64,000 bases of DNA from the NCBI GenBank assembly GCA_905234595.1, contig CAJOID010000013.1, forward strand, positions 1-64,000, written 5' to 3'. A program made the position numbers and the translations under genes. Numbering within the stretch: position 1 is the first letter of the stretch; each line of letters opens with the position of its first letter. Source of the stretch: an uncultured Lachnospiraceae bacterium. GTDB taxonomy: Bacteria; Bacillota; Clostridia; Lachnospirales; Lachnospiraceae. Below the pieces are notes generated by a model. The model saw nothing but the letters and a program-made list of their open reading frames with translations. It was not told the origin of the DNA and made no database searches. Positions 1-8,970 of this stretch are shown piece by piece.

Positions 1-479
1 ATATCCTTGATGAGCTTAAGGAGGAGTATGAAAGACTTTCGTCACTGGGCTATGAGGGTAAGATATCTGTTGACCTTGGAATAGTCAGCCATACTGATTA
101 TTATACAGGTATTGTATTCAAGGGCTACCTTTCAGAGGTCGGCAAGTACGTTCTCAACGGCGGCAGGTATGACGGCCTTGTGGGCTCGTTTGGCAGGGAC
201 TGCAATGCAGTAGGCTTCGGCGTTAATGTAGATGCAGTTGTAAGGCACCTTGCAAGGATAGGCAAGCGCTTCCCGCTGAGTTCCCCCGATGCTGTAGTTT
301 ACGGGCAGAAGGGGTATGTTGTCGAGGCCCTTTCCTTTGCAAAACGTCTTGCGGGTGACGGGCTCAAAGTAGAGAACTCACTGTTTGATACGCTTGATGA
401 AACTATCGAATATGCAAAGAGCAAGGGTATAAAAAGAGTTATAAGCGTCGGTGAAAAGGCCGAAGAGATAAATGTATAA
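1..479 (+). CDS. hisZ: HisZ, ATP phosphoribosyltransferase regulatory subunit (3' part only)
   Basis: The reading frame is open from the window edge to the TAA at 477-479. The ORF track shows only the part after an internal GTG at 180. The translation carries the HisS-like catalytic-fold motifs of His[21 protein letters not shown], then NGGRYDGL and a GFGVNVDAV strand. HisZ is the tRNA-synthetase-like partner that short-form HisG needs for activity and histidine feedback. A hisG start follows 13 bp downstream, the usual order. The sequence differs clearly from the complete HisZ at 22247-23365 (for example [14 protein letters not shown] against QFGKDAPAVGFVIL), so this is not a recent duplicate. 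Together with the broken hisG next to it, this suggests the fragment comes from a different genome joined in assembly. Confidence 0.85.
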   Translation, partial: ILDELKEEYERLSSLGYEGKISVDLGIVSHTDYYTGIVFKGYLSEVGKYVLNGGRYDGLVGSFGRDCNAVGFGVNVDAVVRHLARIGKRFPLSSPDAVVYGQKGYVVEALSFAKRLAGDGLKVENSLFDTLDETIEYAKSKGIKRVISVGEKAEEINV

Positions 480-492
480 AGGCGGAAACAAG

Positions 493-669
493 ATGAATAA
501 ACCACTGAGAATAGCCCTTACAAAGGGCAGGCTTGAAAAGGATACAGTAGGGCTTTTTGAAAAGATAGGCTTTGACTGCACGGCTGTAAGGGAAAAGGGC
601 AGAAAACTCATACTTCCCGTTGACGGCGGCAGGATAGAAAAGACCACTTTGGATAAAAATGGAATATAA
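493..669 (+). pseudogene. hisG: HisG N-terminal fragment, broken at a junction near 640
   Basis: From ATG 493 (GGCGG upstream) the product reads [20 protein letters not shown] and goes on to [13 protein letters not shown]. This is the N-terminal phosphoribosyltransferase domain of short-form HisG, which catalyses the first step of histidine synthesis. After GGRIE the expected continuation, a strand leading into the ITYVEHG-like region, is lost, and the frame ends after nine unrelated codons at 669. A normal short-form HisG is about 210 residues; only about 50 are recognisable here. The break lies around 637-645, directly before the next gene. A complete, different hisG is at 23399. The ORF-track start at 472 adds MYKGGNK and overlaps hisZ; I prefer 493. 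Confidence 0.75.
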
Positions 670-1396
670 GAACGGCAGACTGCAATTAAATAACGTGACG
701 CTGGTCGCAATGACCAGCGTAAATGTATATGAGACCGTACAGGCCATGAAGTATTCGATGCGCGGTATCGATTTCGGCGATGCGGTCCTGATCTGTCATT
801 TCAGACCCATATATCTGCCGCGCAATATCAGATATGATCATACGGGCAAGCTGCGTAACATTGATGATTTCAACTATAAGATGCTCTATGAACTCGGAGA
901 TCATATCCATACCGATTACGCGATGATAGTCCATTATGACGGGTTTATAGTTCATCCGGAGTGCTTCAGGGATGAATTCCTTGATTATGATTACATAGGT
1001 GCTCCGTGGCCCGACCCACATGATGACTTCACTTACAGGGATATAAACGGCACTCTCAGAAGAGTCGGCAATTCGGTCGGATTCAGGTCAAAGAGACTGA
1101 TAGATTTCCCGAAGGCTGCGGGACTTCCGTTTGAAGCAGATCACGGATACTTTCATGAAGACGGATTTCTGTGTGTGAAGAACCGGCATCTGGTCGAAGA
1201 AGCCGGAATGACGATCGCTCCGATGGAAGTTGCGAAGTATTTCTCTCATGAGACCATGATCCCCGAGATAGAAGGTATCACACCGTTTGCCTTTCACAAA
1301 TGGGCCGGAACCAATGCGGGATACCCCAGATTTAAGGGCAAACCCGTTATCCTCAGACGTATTGAGAAAAAACTGTTTGGAGGTCAACCGAAATGA
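659..1396 (+). CDS. DUF5672 family protein, probable glycosyltransferase
   Basis: The 245-residue product has the DUF5672 pattern: an N-terminal strand [20 protein letters not shown], a central [15 protein letters not shown], then YIGAPWPD and a later FHEDGFLCV acidic motif. From knowledge of the family, these are GT-A-like proteins in polysaccharide and glycan loci; the donor and acceptor cannot be told from sequence. No signal peptide or membrane segment is seen, so it is probably cytosolic. The stop overlaps the next start (ATGA), which indicates translational coupling with the GT17-like gene. The start codon sits about 20 bp after the suspected assembly junction and has only a weak ribosome binding site (TTGGA), so the true 5' end and any earlier cluster genes may be lost. 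Confidence 0.7.
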   Translation: MEYKNGRLQLNNVTLVAMTSVNVYETVQAMKYSMRGIDFGDAVLICHFRPIYLPRNIRYDHTGKLRNIDDFNYKMLYELGDHIHTDYAMIVHYDGFIVHPECFRDEFLDYDYIGAPWPDPHDDFTYRDINGTLRRVGNSVGFRSKRLIDFPKAAGLPFEADHGYFHEDGFLCVKNRHLVEEAGMTIAPMEVAKYFSHETMIPEIEGITPFAFHKWAGTNAGYPRFKGKPVILRRIEKKLFGGQPK

Positions 1397-2259
1397 TCTA
1401 TGATTGTTTTCAGTTTTTCAATGAACTGGATATCCTGAAACTGCGGATGAACGTGATGAATGATATTGCCGACAGATTCGTGATCAGTGAATCTACCGTT
1501 ACTTTCTCCGGAGATCCCAAGAAACTGTATTATGCCGAGAATAAGCGCAGATTCTCGGAATTTGAGGGAAAGATAATCCATAACGTGGTCGATGACACGC
1601 CCATGGATTGTACCCCCTTCGTGAGAGATTCCCACCAGAAGTGCGCTGTGGCACGCGGGCTTGAGGGCGCGAAGCCGGATGATATCGTGATCTTCTCAGA
1701 TGTGGATGAGATACCCAATCCCGAAGCGGTAAAGCGTGTTCTTGCAGACTTTGATCCGACTAAGATATATGCGCTGGCTCAGAGGAATTTCTATGTGTAT
1801 GTGGATATGGAAGAGAAGTCCGGGAATCTGCTCTCGATCACAGGCGAATTCCCCGGCGTGGAAGGCCCTGACCGCAGATGGCTCGGGACCAAGATCTGTG
1901 CATACTCCATGCTTGAGAAATATACTACGGAGCAGCTGCGTGACAGGGAACAGCAGTCGATCATGATCAGGGTTCCCGATGGCGGATGGCATTTCTCATA
2001 TATGGGCGGAGAAAAGAAAAGATCGGCAGCCAGCCGTGCCAGATACAAGATCAGATCCGCTGCACACCAGGAGTATAATAAACGCCGTGTTCTCTGGAGC
2101 GTGGGCAGGAATATCAAATCCCACAGTGATATCCTGGGACGTGATGCGGATTTTCAGATAGTTCCCATAGATGACAGCTATCCTGAATATCTGAGAACTC
2201 ACCTTAAGGAATTTAAGCATCTGGTCTATCCGAAGCACGGGCTTAAGTTCATGTTCTGA
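1393..2259 (+). CDS. Glycosyltransferase family 17-like protein
   Basis: The product (288 residues) begins [20 protein letters not shown] and continues with ADRFVISESTVTFSG and DDIVIFSDVDEIPNP. This is the typical layout of the GT17 family, named for eukaryotic beta-1,4-mannosyl-glycoprotein GlcNAc-transferase. The SDVDEIP stretch is the probable metal- and donor-binding acidic motif. GGWHFSYMGG near residue 200 is also family-like. Bacterial members occur in capsule and exopolysaccharide clusters, and their acceptor is unknown. It overlaps the preceding gene by 4 bp and is followed after 19 bp by a GT2 gene, so it belongs to one polysaccharide operon. No membrane segments are apparent. Family assignment is good; precise function is inference. 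Confidence 0.75.
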   Translation: MIYDCFQFFNELDILKLRMNVMNDIADRFVISESTVTFSGDPKKLYYAENKRRFSEFEGKIIHNVVDDTPMDCTPFVRDSHQKCAVARGLEGAKPDDIVIFSDVDEIPNPEAVKRVLADFDPTKIYALAQRNFYVYVDMEEKSGNLLSITGEFPGVEGPDRRWLGTKICAYSMLEKYTTEQLRDREQQSIMIRVPDGGWHFSYMGGEKKRSAASRARYKIRSAAHQEYNKRRVLWSVGRNIKSHSDILGRDADFQIVPIDDSYPEYLRTHLKEFKHLVYPKHGLKFMF

Positions 2260-2278
2260 ATACGATACGGAGACATAA

Positions 2279-3223
2279 GTGGCCAAAGTTTCGATATGCA
2301 TACCGGCGTACAGGGATGCACGCGGTGTGGAAAGATTACTTAAATCAATATCAGGATCGGATTACCGGGATATCGAGGTCATCATTACCGATGATACTCC
2401 CGACACTTCCGTCGCAGAGGTTGCGGACAGATTTAAGGACAGTTTTGATCTGACCTATCATCATAACGCCGAACCACTGGGGCCTGCCGGCAACTGGAAC
2501 AGATCGATCGACATGTCGTCGGGAGAGTATATCAAGATCATGCATCAGGATGACTGGTTTACCTATCCTGATTCACTGAGCAGATATGTAAGGATGCTTG
2601 ATGAACATCCGGAGGCCGTACTTGCATACTCCGGGTCCAGACAGGTCACTGTGACGGATGCGGAGGATCAGGACGGATCACCGGCAGAATACTATGACAG
2701 GTGCATATCCGATGAGCATCGCAAGCTCATAGAAGATGACTGGCGCGGTATCTATGTCGGGCAGTATATCGGTGCTCCTTCCGCCACTATATACAGAAGG
2801 TCGGATCTCAGATTTGATCCCGCGCTCAAGTGGCTCATAGATGCCGATTTCTATATGGGACTGCTGCAAAACGGCGGTCAGATGGTATGCTCATGTGACC
2901 CGCTGGTAAGCATAGGTATCAGCTCCGGACAGATGACCAACGACTGTGCGGACAGTAAAGAAGTGAATCTGAGAGAGTATAAACACGTATTCCGTAAGTT
3001 TGATCTCGGCGGGAGCGAAGCATGCAGGTATAAGCTGGCCGATATATGCGTGAGCTTCAGAGGCAGATACAGCGATATATCGGATTGCGGTATCACCAGA
3101 CAGGAATATGCAAAAGTTCTTAAGCCCTACAGACGCGATCTGAGAGCATTCTACTTCGATCTGATACTCAGGAAACTTCATATCAGAAAGAGCGATCATT
3201 CATCGGTTGAGAGATTTGCATGA
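2279..3223 (+). CDS. Family 2 glycosyltransferase
   Basis: This GT-A fold glycosyltransferase has 314 residues. It starts with KVSICIPAYRDARGVERLLK, the usual nucleotide-sugar binding start of GT2, and has the variable D-x-D-like IMHQDDWFTYPDSL near residue 85. A second acidic motif, LIDADFYMGLL, is near residue 190. It probably adds one sugar to a lipid-linked polysaccharide intermediate at the inner membrane face. The start is GTG with GGAGACATAA upstream. The stop overlaps the start of the polymerase-GT4 fusion (ATGA), so both are probably co-translated. The sugar specificity cannot be read from the sequence. Confidence 0.85.
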   Translation: MAKVSICIPAYRDARGVERLLKSISGSDYRDIEVIITDDTPDTSVAEVADRFKDSFDLTYHHNAEPLGPAGNWNRSIDMSSGEYIKIMHQDDWFTYPDSLSRYVRMLDEHPEAVLAYSGSRQVTVTDAEDQDGSPAEYYDRCISDEHRKLIEDDWRGIYVGQYIGAPSATIYRRSDLRFDPALKWLIDADFYMGLLQNGGQMVCSCDPLVSIGISSGQMTNDCADSKEVNLREYKHVFRKFDLGGSEACRYKLADICVSFRGRYSDISDCGITRQEYAKVLKPYRRDLRAFYFDLILRKLHIRKSDHSSVERFA

Positions 3224-5487
3224 CGGAAAATAAGATCACGGACAGATTAATGTCTGCTTATAACAGAATATATACTCCTGCAGTTCGTGAGATCGGGCGT
3301 GTATTCTTTTACATCGCCCTTTTTTGCGAGGTTGTGATCTTTGTGCTTGACAGGGCAGACTGGATCAATCCGTACCAGAGTATGATGTTCAGGGTCACTT
3401 TTGTTTTGTTCCTGATCAAGTGCCTGTGTACCGGATATACCCCGAGGGAATTTGTATTTATAATACTTACCGCAGTGTTATGTGTAGTTGCATACTCCTT
3501 CAGCATCAAGGATGAGATCATACGCGCGATGGTCTTCATCGTAGCGATGAAGGATATGGATGTTAAGCGGACTCTTAAGTTCAATTATATTCAGACCATG
3601 GCCGGGATGCTGATACTTACGCTGCTCGCCGTATTCGGAGTGATGGGAGAGGTGGTATCTCCTTTCGGATACCGTGAGAAATCCGATATGTTCATGCTGT
3701 CACTCGGACTCGGCAGCTCCAACACTCTGGGCATACAGATATGGCTTTTCGTGGCCCTGGGCATATACCTGTTCCATGAGAGAATGGACAGGATGGGATA
3801 TGCTCTGATCGCCGTACTCGGGATAGCCGTATATTTCATGACTCATTGTAAGACTGCCGTGCTCATGATCTTTTTCAGTGCATTTGCCGGATTTATGTTT
3901 AAGCAGTTCCCCGTGCTGGCCCGGAAGAAATGGGTGTATGTGCTCGGCGGGCTGATCACCCTCGCGTGTGTGGCATTCTCGGTATATGCGGCTGCCGTAT
4001 CCACATGGTGGGACGACCAGTCCGAACTCCAGCGTAAGCTCAATATCATCACTACCGGCAGGATCATGTCCATTTATCCCTTTGAAAACGGCGGAGGAGT
4101 ACTGAAAAACTGGCGTCTCTTCTCGGCACCGGATTTTGACAGATACTTTGATATGGGGCTGGTCAGGCTGTTCTGGTGGTACGGTATCATCCCGGGGGCG
4201 CTTGCCATAGCGGCCGTACTCATCCTCTATGTATATCAGTACAGACGCAGGGATCATGCAGGTTTTGTTCTGACTCTGTCCGTGATCATGTTCTCTGTAC
4301 TCGAGGCTCATTTTATCTCACCTTTTATAGCCAGAGCTTACGTTCTTTTTCTGATCGGAGGAGCATGGTACCGCATACTCGCATCTAAGCGCAGTGATGC
4401 GCGGCACATTGCTTTCTATATCGGTTCCCTGCACAAAGGAGGCGCCGAGAGAGTATTCGTTAATCTGGCTTCGTATTTCCTGTCGGAAGATTACAAAGTG
4501 ACCATGATCACTCAATATAAGCTGGAGGATGAATATGAGCTGCCTGCAGGTGCTGACAGAGTGATCTCCGATCTGTCGGAATCCGAATGCCGCGGCAGAG
4601 TCTATAACTTCTGCGCCAGGATAATGAAACTCCACAGAGTACTCAGGCAGACGGATGCGGATCTGCTCATGACCACTGCGGGTAAGTCCAATTTCATGGC
4701 GATAGCATGTGCGGCATTTCTGCCTACACGTGTGGTCGTGTCTGTTGTGGCCGATCCTCCTCTGGAGTATCCCACACATATCATGAGGTTTCTGCTTCAG
4801 ACCATGTTCGGCGAAGCCGACGGCATAATCATGCAGACTCACAGACAGTTATCATGTCTGCGAAAGGGCCTTCAGCGCGTGTCAGTGATACTTCCGAACT
4901 CCATAAGCTGTGAATTTGTAAGAGAACGCTTTGCGGGCGAGCGTACACGAAATATCTATATGGTCGGCCGTATGGATGATAACAAGAATCAGGCGATGGC
5001 CGTAAACGCTTTTGCACAGGCTGCCGGGACCAGGTCCGGATTCAGGCTTATAATATGCGGAGACGGTCCTCTTCGTGATGAACTTGAAGATATTGCTTCT
5101 CAATCCGGCGCAGGTGACCGTATCGAATTTGCCGGGATGGTCTCCGATGTTCCCGACAGGCTGTATGATGCATATGCATTTGTACTGACTTCGGACACGG
5201 AAGGAATGCCGAATACTCTGCTCGAAGCCATGAGCCTGGGAGTAGCCTGTATATCAACGGATTGTCCGTGCGGCGGCCCTGCGGAAGTCATAAAAGACGG
5301 TGAGAACGGTATTCTGGTACACGTGAGGGATACGGAAGCACTTAAACTTGCACTTGAGCGTCTGATGGATGATCCGGGATATGCCGAAGGGCTGGGCCGT
5401 GCAGCGTATGATTCGATGCTGGATCACAGGCCCGCAACCGTAAATGCGAAATGGCGGTCATATTACGAATCCGTCATGGACCGATGA
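3220..5487 (+). CDS. Polysaccharide polymerase-like membrane domain fused to a GT4 glycosyltransferase
   Basis: This 755-residue protein has two parts. Residues about 25-390 hold roughly ten hydrophobic segments separated by short loops and one long loop (about 260-320), the layout of Wzy or O-antigen ligase proteins. From about residue 394 (RHIAFYIGSLHKGGAERVFV) it is a GT-B fold GT4 enzyme with VGRMDDNKNQ, IICGDGPLRDELE and the EGMPNTLLEAMSLG donor-binding motif. These activities are normally on separate proteins. There is no frameshift: the frame is open and the joint KRSDARHIAF is smooth. It is the last gene of the cluster, overlaps the GT2 gene by 4 bp, and is followed by a good terminator. 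The fusion implies that glycosyl addition and polymerisation are coupled at the membrane; that is inference. Confidence 0.8.
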   Translation: MTENKITDRLMSAYNRIYTPAVREIGRVFFYIALFCEVVIFVLDRADWINPYQSMMFRVTFVLFLIKCLCTGYTPREFVFIILTAVLCVVAYSFSIKDEIIRAMVFIVAMKDMDVKRTLKFNYIQTMAGMLILTLLAVFGVMGEVVSPFGYREKSDMFMLSLGLGSSNTLGIQIWLFVALGIYLFHERMDRMGYALIAVLGIAVYFMTHCKTAVLMIFFSAFAGFMFKQFPVLARKKWVYVLGGLITLACVAFSVYAAAVSTWWDDQSELQRKLNIITTGRIMSIYPFENGGGVLKNWRLFSAPDFDRYFDMGLVRLFWWYGIIPGALAIAAVLILYVYQYRRRDHAGFVLTLSVIMFSVLEAHFISPFIARAYVLFLIGGAWYRILASKRSDARHIAFYIGSLHKGGAERVFVNLASYFLSEDYKVTMITQYKLEDEYELPAGADRVISDLSESECRGRVYNFCARIMKLHRVLRQTDADLLMTTAGKSNFMAIACAAFLPTRVVVSVVADPPLEYPTHIMRFLLQTMFGEADGIIMQTHRQLSCLRKGLQRVSVILPNSISCEFVRERFAGERTRNIYMVGRMDDNKNQAMAVNAFAQAAGTRSGFRLIICGDGPLRDELEDIASQSGAGDRIEFAGMVSDVPDRLYDAYAFVLTSDTEGMPNTLLEAMSLGVACISTDCPCGGPAEVIKDGENGILVHVRDTEALKLALERLMDDPGYAEGLGRAAYDSMLDHRPATVNAKWRSYYESVMDR

Positions 5488-5510
5488 AAACCGTTTATTC
5501 ATGCAGTTGA

Positions 5511-5551
5511 AAGCTTAAGAGAATCTTCATAATTGTCTTAAGCTTTTCTTT
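5511..5551 (+). terminator. Rho-independent terminator of the polysaccharide operon
   Basis: A perfect 10-bp stem, AAGCTTAAGA at 5511-5520 and TCTTAAGCTT at 5536-5545, is followed by a T-rich tract (TTTTCTTT). It lies 24 bp after the stop of the fusion gene and separates the cluster from the two-component system. Confidence 0.8.
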
Positions 5552-5611
5552 ATATTCAAATGTTTTAATGTCTAATGTGAGGACCGGTGCGAGCGGTCCG
5601 GGAAGGGTGCT

Positions 5612-6316
5612 ATGTCAAATATACTGGTTTGCGATGATGATAAGACCATAGTGGATGCCATAGAGATCTATCTGACACAGGAGGGATACAACGTATTCAA
5701 AGCGTATGACGGCGAGCAGGCGATCCGGGTGCTAGATGAACAGGATATCAGGCTGCTGATAATCGACATCATGATGCCGAAGCTGGACGGGATACATGCG
5801 ACTCTTAAGATCAGAGAGAAGTATTCGATCCCGATAATCATCCTCAGTGCCAAGTCGGAAGACGCAGATAAGATCCTGGGGCTTAACATCGGAGCAGATG
5901 ACTATGTGACCAAGCCTTTCAATCCTCTGGAACTGGTAGCGAGAGTCAAATCCGCACTCAGGAGATATACATCTCTGGGCAGTATCACCGGCGAAGGATC
6001 ATCAAATATCTACACTACCGGAAGTCTTGTGATCAACGACGATACCAAGCAGGTATATGTGGATGAGGATGAAGTCAAGCTGACTCCCATAGAGTTTAAC
6101 ATCTTAAAACTCCTGGTCAGCAATGCCGGTAAGGTGTTCTCGTCCGATCAGATCTACGAGAATATCTGGAATGAGGAGGCATACGGCTCGGATAATATCG
6201 TGGCCGTACACATCAGGCATATCAGGGAAAAGATCGAAATAGACCCGAAAAACCCCAGATACATCAAAGTTGTATGGGGGATAGGCTACAAAGCCGAGAA
6301 ATATGAGGGGAGCTAA
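5612..6316 (+). CDS. OmpR/PhoB-family response regulator
   Basis: A 234-residue two-domain regulator. The receiver domain (1-118) has the acidic pocket NILVCDDDK, the phospho-acceptor Asp at about 52 (LLIIDIMMPKLDG), the switch Ser in IIILSAK, and Lys in DDYVTKPFNPLEL. The C-terminal winged helix (about 130-232) ends VHIRHIREKIEIDPKNPRYI, as in VanR-like regulators. It is followed by its probable kinase, whose start lies one base after this stop. The leader holds a small hairpin, GGACCG at 5581 and CGGTCC at 5594, before a GAAGGG ribosome binding site. Targets are unknown. The neighbouring polysaccharide cluster is a possible one, but a terminator lies between them. Confidence 0.92.
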   Translation: MSNILVCDDDKTIVDAIEIYLTQEGYNVFKAYDGEQAIRVLDEQDIRLLIIDIMMPKLDGIHATLKIREKYSIPIIILSAKSEDADKILGLNIGADDYVTKPFNPLELVARVKSALRRYTSLGSITGEGSSNIYTTGSLVINDDTKQVYVDEDEVKLTPIEFNILKLLVSNAGKVFSSDQIYENIWNEEAYGSDNIVAVHIRHIREKIEIDPKNPRYIKVVWGIGYKAEKYEGS

Positions 6317-6317
6317 G

Positions 6318-8795
6318 ATGTCTAATAAAAAGAAAAAGCACAATACCGTTATTTCGAAATTCCTGCAGCATGTACTTATTACCGTGGCAGCCGTTATGCT
6401 GCTCATGTACGTGGCAAGTTCCATTGTAGTGGTCAGTTCATATGACAAGAATGAGATATACCACTTAAGTACCGGTGATCAGGGACGTGCATATGAGGAT
6501 TCGGTATTTTTTAATACTGTTCTCGGCAAGGAAACAGAGGGACTGCTCAAATATGTGACGATCCGGACCCAGATGGAAACCGACGGGGCTTATGATCCCG
6601 ATAAGATCATAGATGTGACCACCTACAATGCGAGACAGGAGAACGGATACAGTGACACAGGCAATGTTACTGCGCAGTATCATCTCGGGGATCTGCTCAA
6701 GTGGACTAAATACGGTTTCGAATACAAGGATGTGGAAGTAAGGACCGATACCGTATCAAGTAATTATCTGAACAAAAACGTATATGATTCACCGGATGGT
6801 GGGGAGACAGCCGATCTCTACGGCACGGATTATAACGATACATATTCCATGCTCATCAACCGGTATAATACCGCTGACGGTCATGTGATCGAAGAACTTG
6901 CGGATAACTGGAACGATTATTATATGCTGACCGGCATGATCCAGTCCTGCTCCGAAGATCTGTACTATAACTATACGGATTACTTAAAGTTAAGCGATTA
7001 TTATAATGCACTTAATTCCAATATCAGATACTGGATCATCATGGGGGATGGTGCGGACAGTACGGTCTATACCAATACTGCGCTGAAAGCCGCTGATGAA
7101 GCCAAAGTGGCATCCGCATTCAAGGCTTACGGCAGATACATAAGCTATGATGTCGACCGGATGGTCTATGACACCAATACCGCCATAAATGAATCCGCGT
7201 TTAATTCATTGATATCCAGATACAGATATGCATATCCGGATGACTGCAGGATATACATAGGAGTGGATATGACGATGCCCGCGGATGATGCCGTGAGATC
7301 AGCCAGATCAGGCTTCGTATCCACATATCTGCCTGATACGGATATCACCTTCGGGATCATTGCCCTGTGTATCATAGGATATCTGATACTGCTTGTGATA
7401 TGCACGATACGTGAAGGCGTTGAACGTAACGAAGACGGCACCAAAACCATCAGATTTACCGACTTTGACAATACCCCGATAGAACTCTGGCTTATCATAT
7501 TTGCGGTTATTCTGGTACTGTTTATCGGAATCCCGGCTGCTATTGCATCAACATATTTTGACAGCTTCAGGTACGAAGCGATGAGTATCCTGAAGGATAT
7601 ATATGTCTATGTCATATTCGGTGTGGTAGTATTCATTTTCGATGTACTGATGCTCTGGCTGTATTACTCTCTGGTCAGACGTATCAGAGGCCGCCATATC
7701 TGGAAGCAGAGTTTCCTGTATAAAGTCCTGAATGCCATAGGACAGGGCGCGGTCAAGGTATACGACAACGGGAATCTGCTGCTCAGGAGTGTGGTTCCTT
7801 ATGCAGGACTTCTGCTGCTCAATCTGTTCCTGATAGTCATGACTGCTGTTTCGGATGATAATCTCGTACAGTTTATGCTCATAGCCGTGCTCATAGTGAT
7901 CGATGCTCTGGCAGGGGTATTTATCTACAAGCAGGTAAAAGACCGTGATCAGATCATGTCCGGCATGAAGAGGATCATATCCGGCGATCTGTCATACAAA
8001 GCGGATGTAAGTGCAGTCCATGGCGATAACAGGGAACTCGGGATATGTGTCAATTCAATAGGTGAGTCGGTACGCAATGCGGTAGAACAGAGCATGAAGG
8101 ATGAGCGTATGAAGACCGAGCTGCTCGCAAACGTCAGCCATGATATACGTACTCCTCTGACCAGCATCATCAACTATGTGGACCTGATCAAGCGTGAGAA
8201 CATAGATGACATGAAGATCGCAAGCTATGTGGATATTCTGGATGAGAAATCACAGCGTCTCAAGACTCTGACAGATGACCTGATCGAAGCCAGCAAAGTT
8301 TCAAGCGGAAATGTGGAGCTTGAACTCATGAAGATGAATCTGCCCGAGATGGTAACACAGGCTCTCGCCGAGTTCGATGAGAGACTGGCTGAGAAAAACC
8401 TGTCGGTTGTAACAAATACGGAGAATCTGACCATACCTTCGATGATGGCTGACGGTAAGAGCTTATGGAGAGTCATGGAGAATCTGCTGAGTAACGTATG
8501 CAAGTACGCTATGCCGGGCACGAGAGTATTCGTAGATATGTTTAATCGTGATGGCGGTGATACCGGTATGGATATAAGTCTCAGGATCACCAATACATCC
8601 GAGATACCGCTTCCGTCAGATCTCACCGAACTGACAGAGCGCTTCAGCAGAGGCGATACGGCACGCACGACAGAAGGCTCGGGTCTGGGGCTCTCCATCG
8701 CCAAGTCACTCACGGAATTGATGGGCGGCACGTTCCGTCTGTTCTCCGAAGCTGACCTGTTCAAGGCAGAGATCACGTTTAAAGCAGTTCAGTAA
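6318..8795 (+). CDS. Membrane sensor histidine kinase, VanS-like
   Basis: The kinase has about 825 residues. The ORF track starts at 6303, but AGGGGAG at 6306-6312 is placed correctly for ATG 6318 (MSNKKKKHN), so I use that. A first membrane segment (about 15-40) is followed by a large extracytoplasmic region of about 300 residues rich in Tyr and Asp. Several more membrane helices lie between about 340 and 540. Then come a HAMP-like stretch and the HisKA box ELLANVSHDIRTPLTS with His at about 608. The ATPase has an N box (MENLLSNVCKYAM) and a G2-like GSGLGLSIAKSL. It pairs with the regulator upstream. The ligand is unknown, and the large outer domain was not recognised. Transcription probably ends in the structured repeat that starts 11 bp after the stop. 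Confidence 0.9.
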   Translation: MSNKKKKHNTVISKFLQHVLITVAAVMLLMYVASSIVVVSSYDKNEIYHLSTGDQGRAYEDSVFFNTVLGKETEGLLKYVTIRTQMETDGAYDPDKIIDVTTYNARQENGYSDTGNVTAQYHLGDLLKWTKYGFEYKDVEVRTDTVSSNYLNKNVYDSPDGGETADLYGTDYNDTYSMLINRYNTADGHVIEELADNWNDYYMLTGMIQSCSEDLYYNYTDYLKLSDYYNALNSNIRYWIIMGDGADSTVYTNTALKAADEAKVASAFKAYGRYISYDVDRMVYDTNTAINESAFNSLISRYRYAYPDDCRIYIGVDMTMPADDAVRSARSGFVSTYLPDTDITFGIIALCIIGYLILLVICTIREGVERNEDGTKTIRFTDFDNTPIELWLIIFAVILVLFIGIPAAIASTYFDSFRYEAMSILKDIYVYVIFGVVVFIFDVLMLWLYYSLVRRIRGRHIWKQSFLYKVLNAIGQGAVKVYDNGNLLLRSVVPYAGLLLLNLFLIVMTAVSDDNLVQFMLIAVLIVIDALAGVFIYKQVKDRDQIMSGMKRIISGDLSYKADVSAVHGDNRELGICVNSIGESVRNAVEQSMKDERMKTELLANVSHDIRTPLTSIINYVDLIKRENIDDMKIASYVDILDEKSQRLKTLTDDLIEASKVSSGNVELELMKMNLPEMVTQALAEFDERLAEKNLSVVTNTENLTIPSMMADGKSLWRVMENLLSNVCKYAMPGTRVFVDMFNRDGGDTGMDISLRITNTSEIPLPSDLTELTERFSRGDTARTTEGSGLGLSIAKSLTELMGGTFRLFSEADLFKAEITFKAVQ

Positions 8796-8806
8796 AACTG
8801 AAAAAC

Positions 8807-8963
8807 GGCCGGTGCAACTATATATCCACAAGCAGGTGCTTAGCAGCCCGTCGTTACTTGGCGAGGTATTTCACGAGCCTAGTAACGTGACGAGGCAATC
8901 AAGCAGCCGGACGTAAAGAACACGTCCAAGCGTGCCTGCGGTGGATGTATAGTTGCACCGGCC
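8807..8963 (+). repeat. Structured intergenic repeat, copy 1 (bidirectional terminator-like)
   Basis: This 157-nt element lies between convergent genes. The outer 23-nt arms (8807-8829 and 8941-8963) pair along their whole length with one G-U. Inside are further nested stems: GCAGG/CCTGC, GCC-CGTC/GACG-a-GGC, and a hairpin GTTACTTGGC (8853-8862) with GCCTAGTAAC (8877-8886) around a 14-nt loop. An extra hairpin GGACGT...ACGTCC lies on the 3' side. Bases 8829-8899 (71 nt) recur exactly, inverted, at 14716-14786. A T-tract follows on the plus strand (8968-8972) and another on the minus strand beyond the GGCC arm, so it could terminate both the kinase and prs transcripts. It could be a non-coding RNA, a mobile repeat or both. 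Confidence 0.85.
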
Positions 8964-8970
8964 TAACTTT

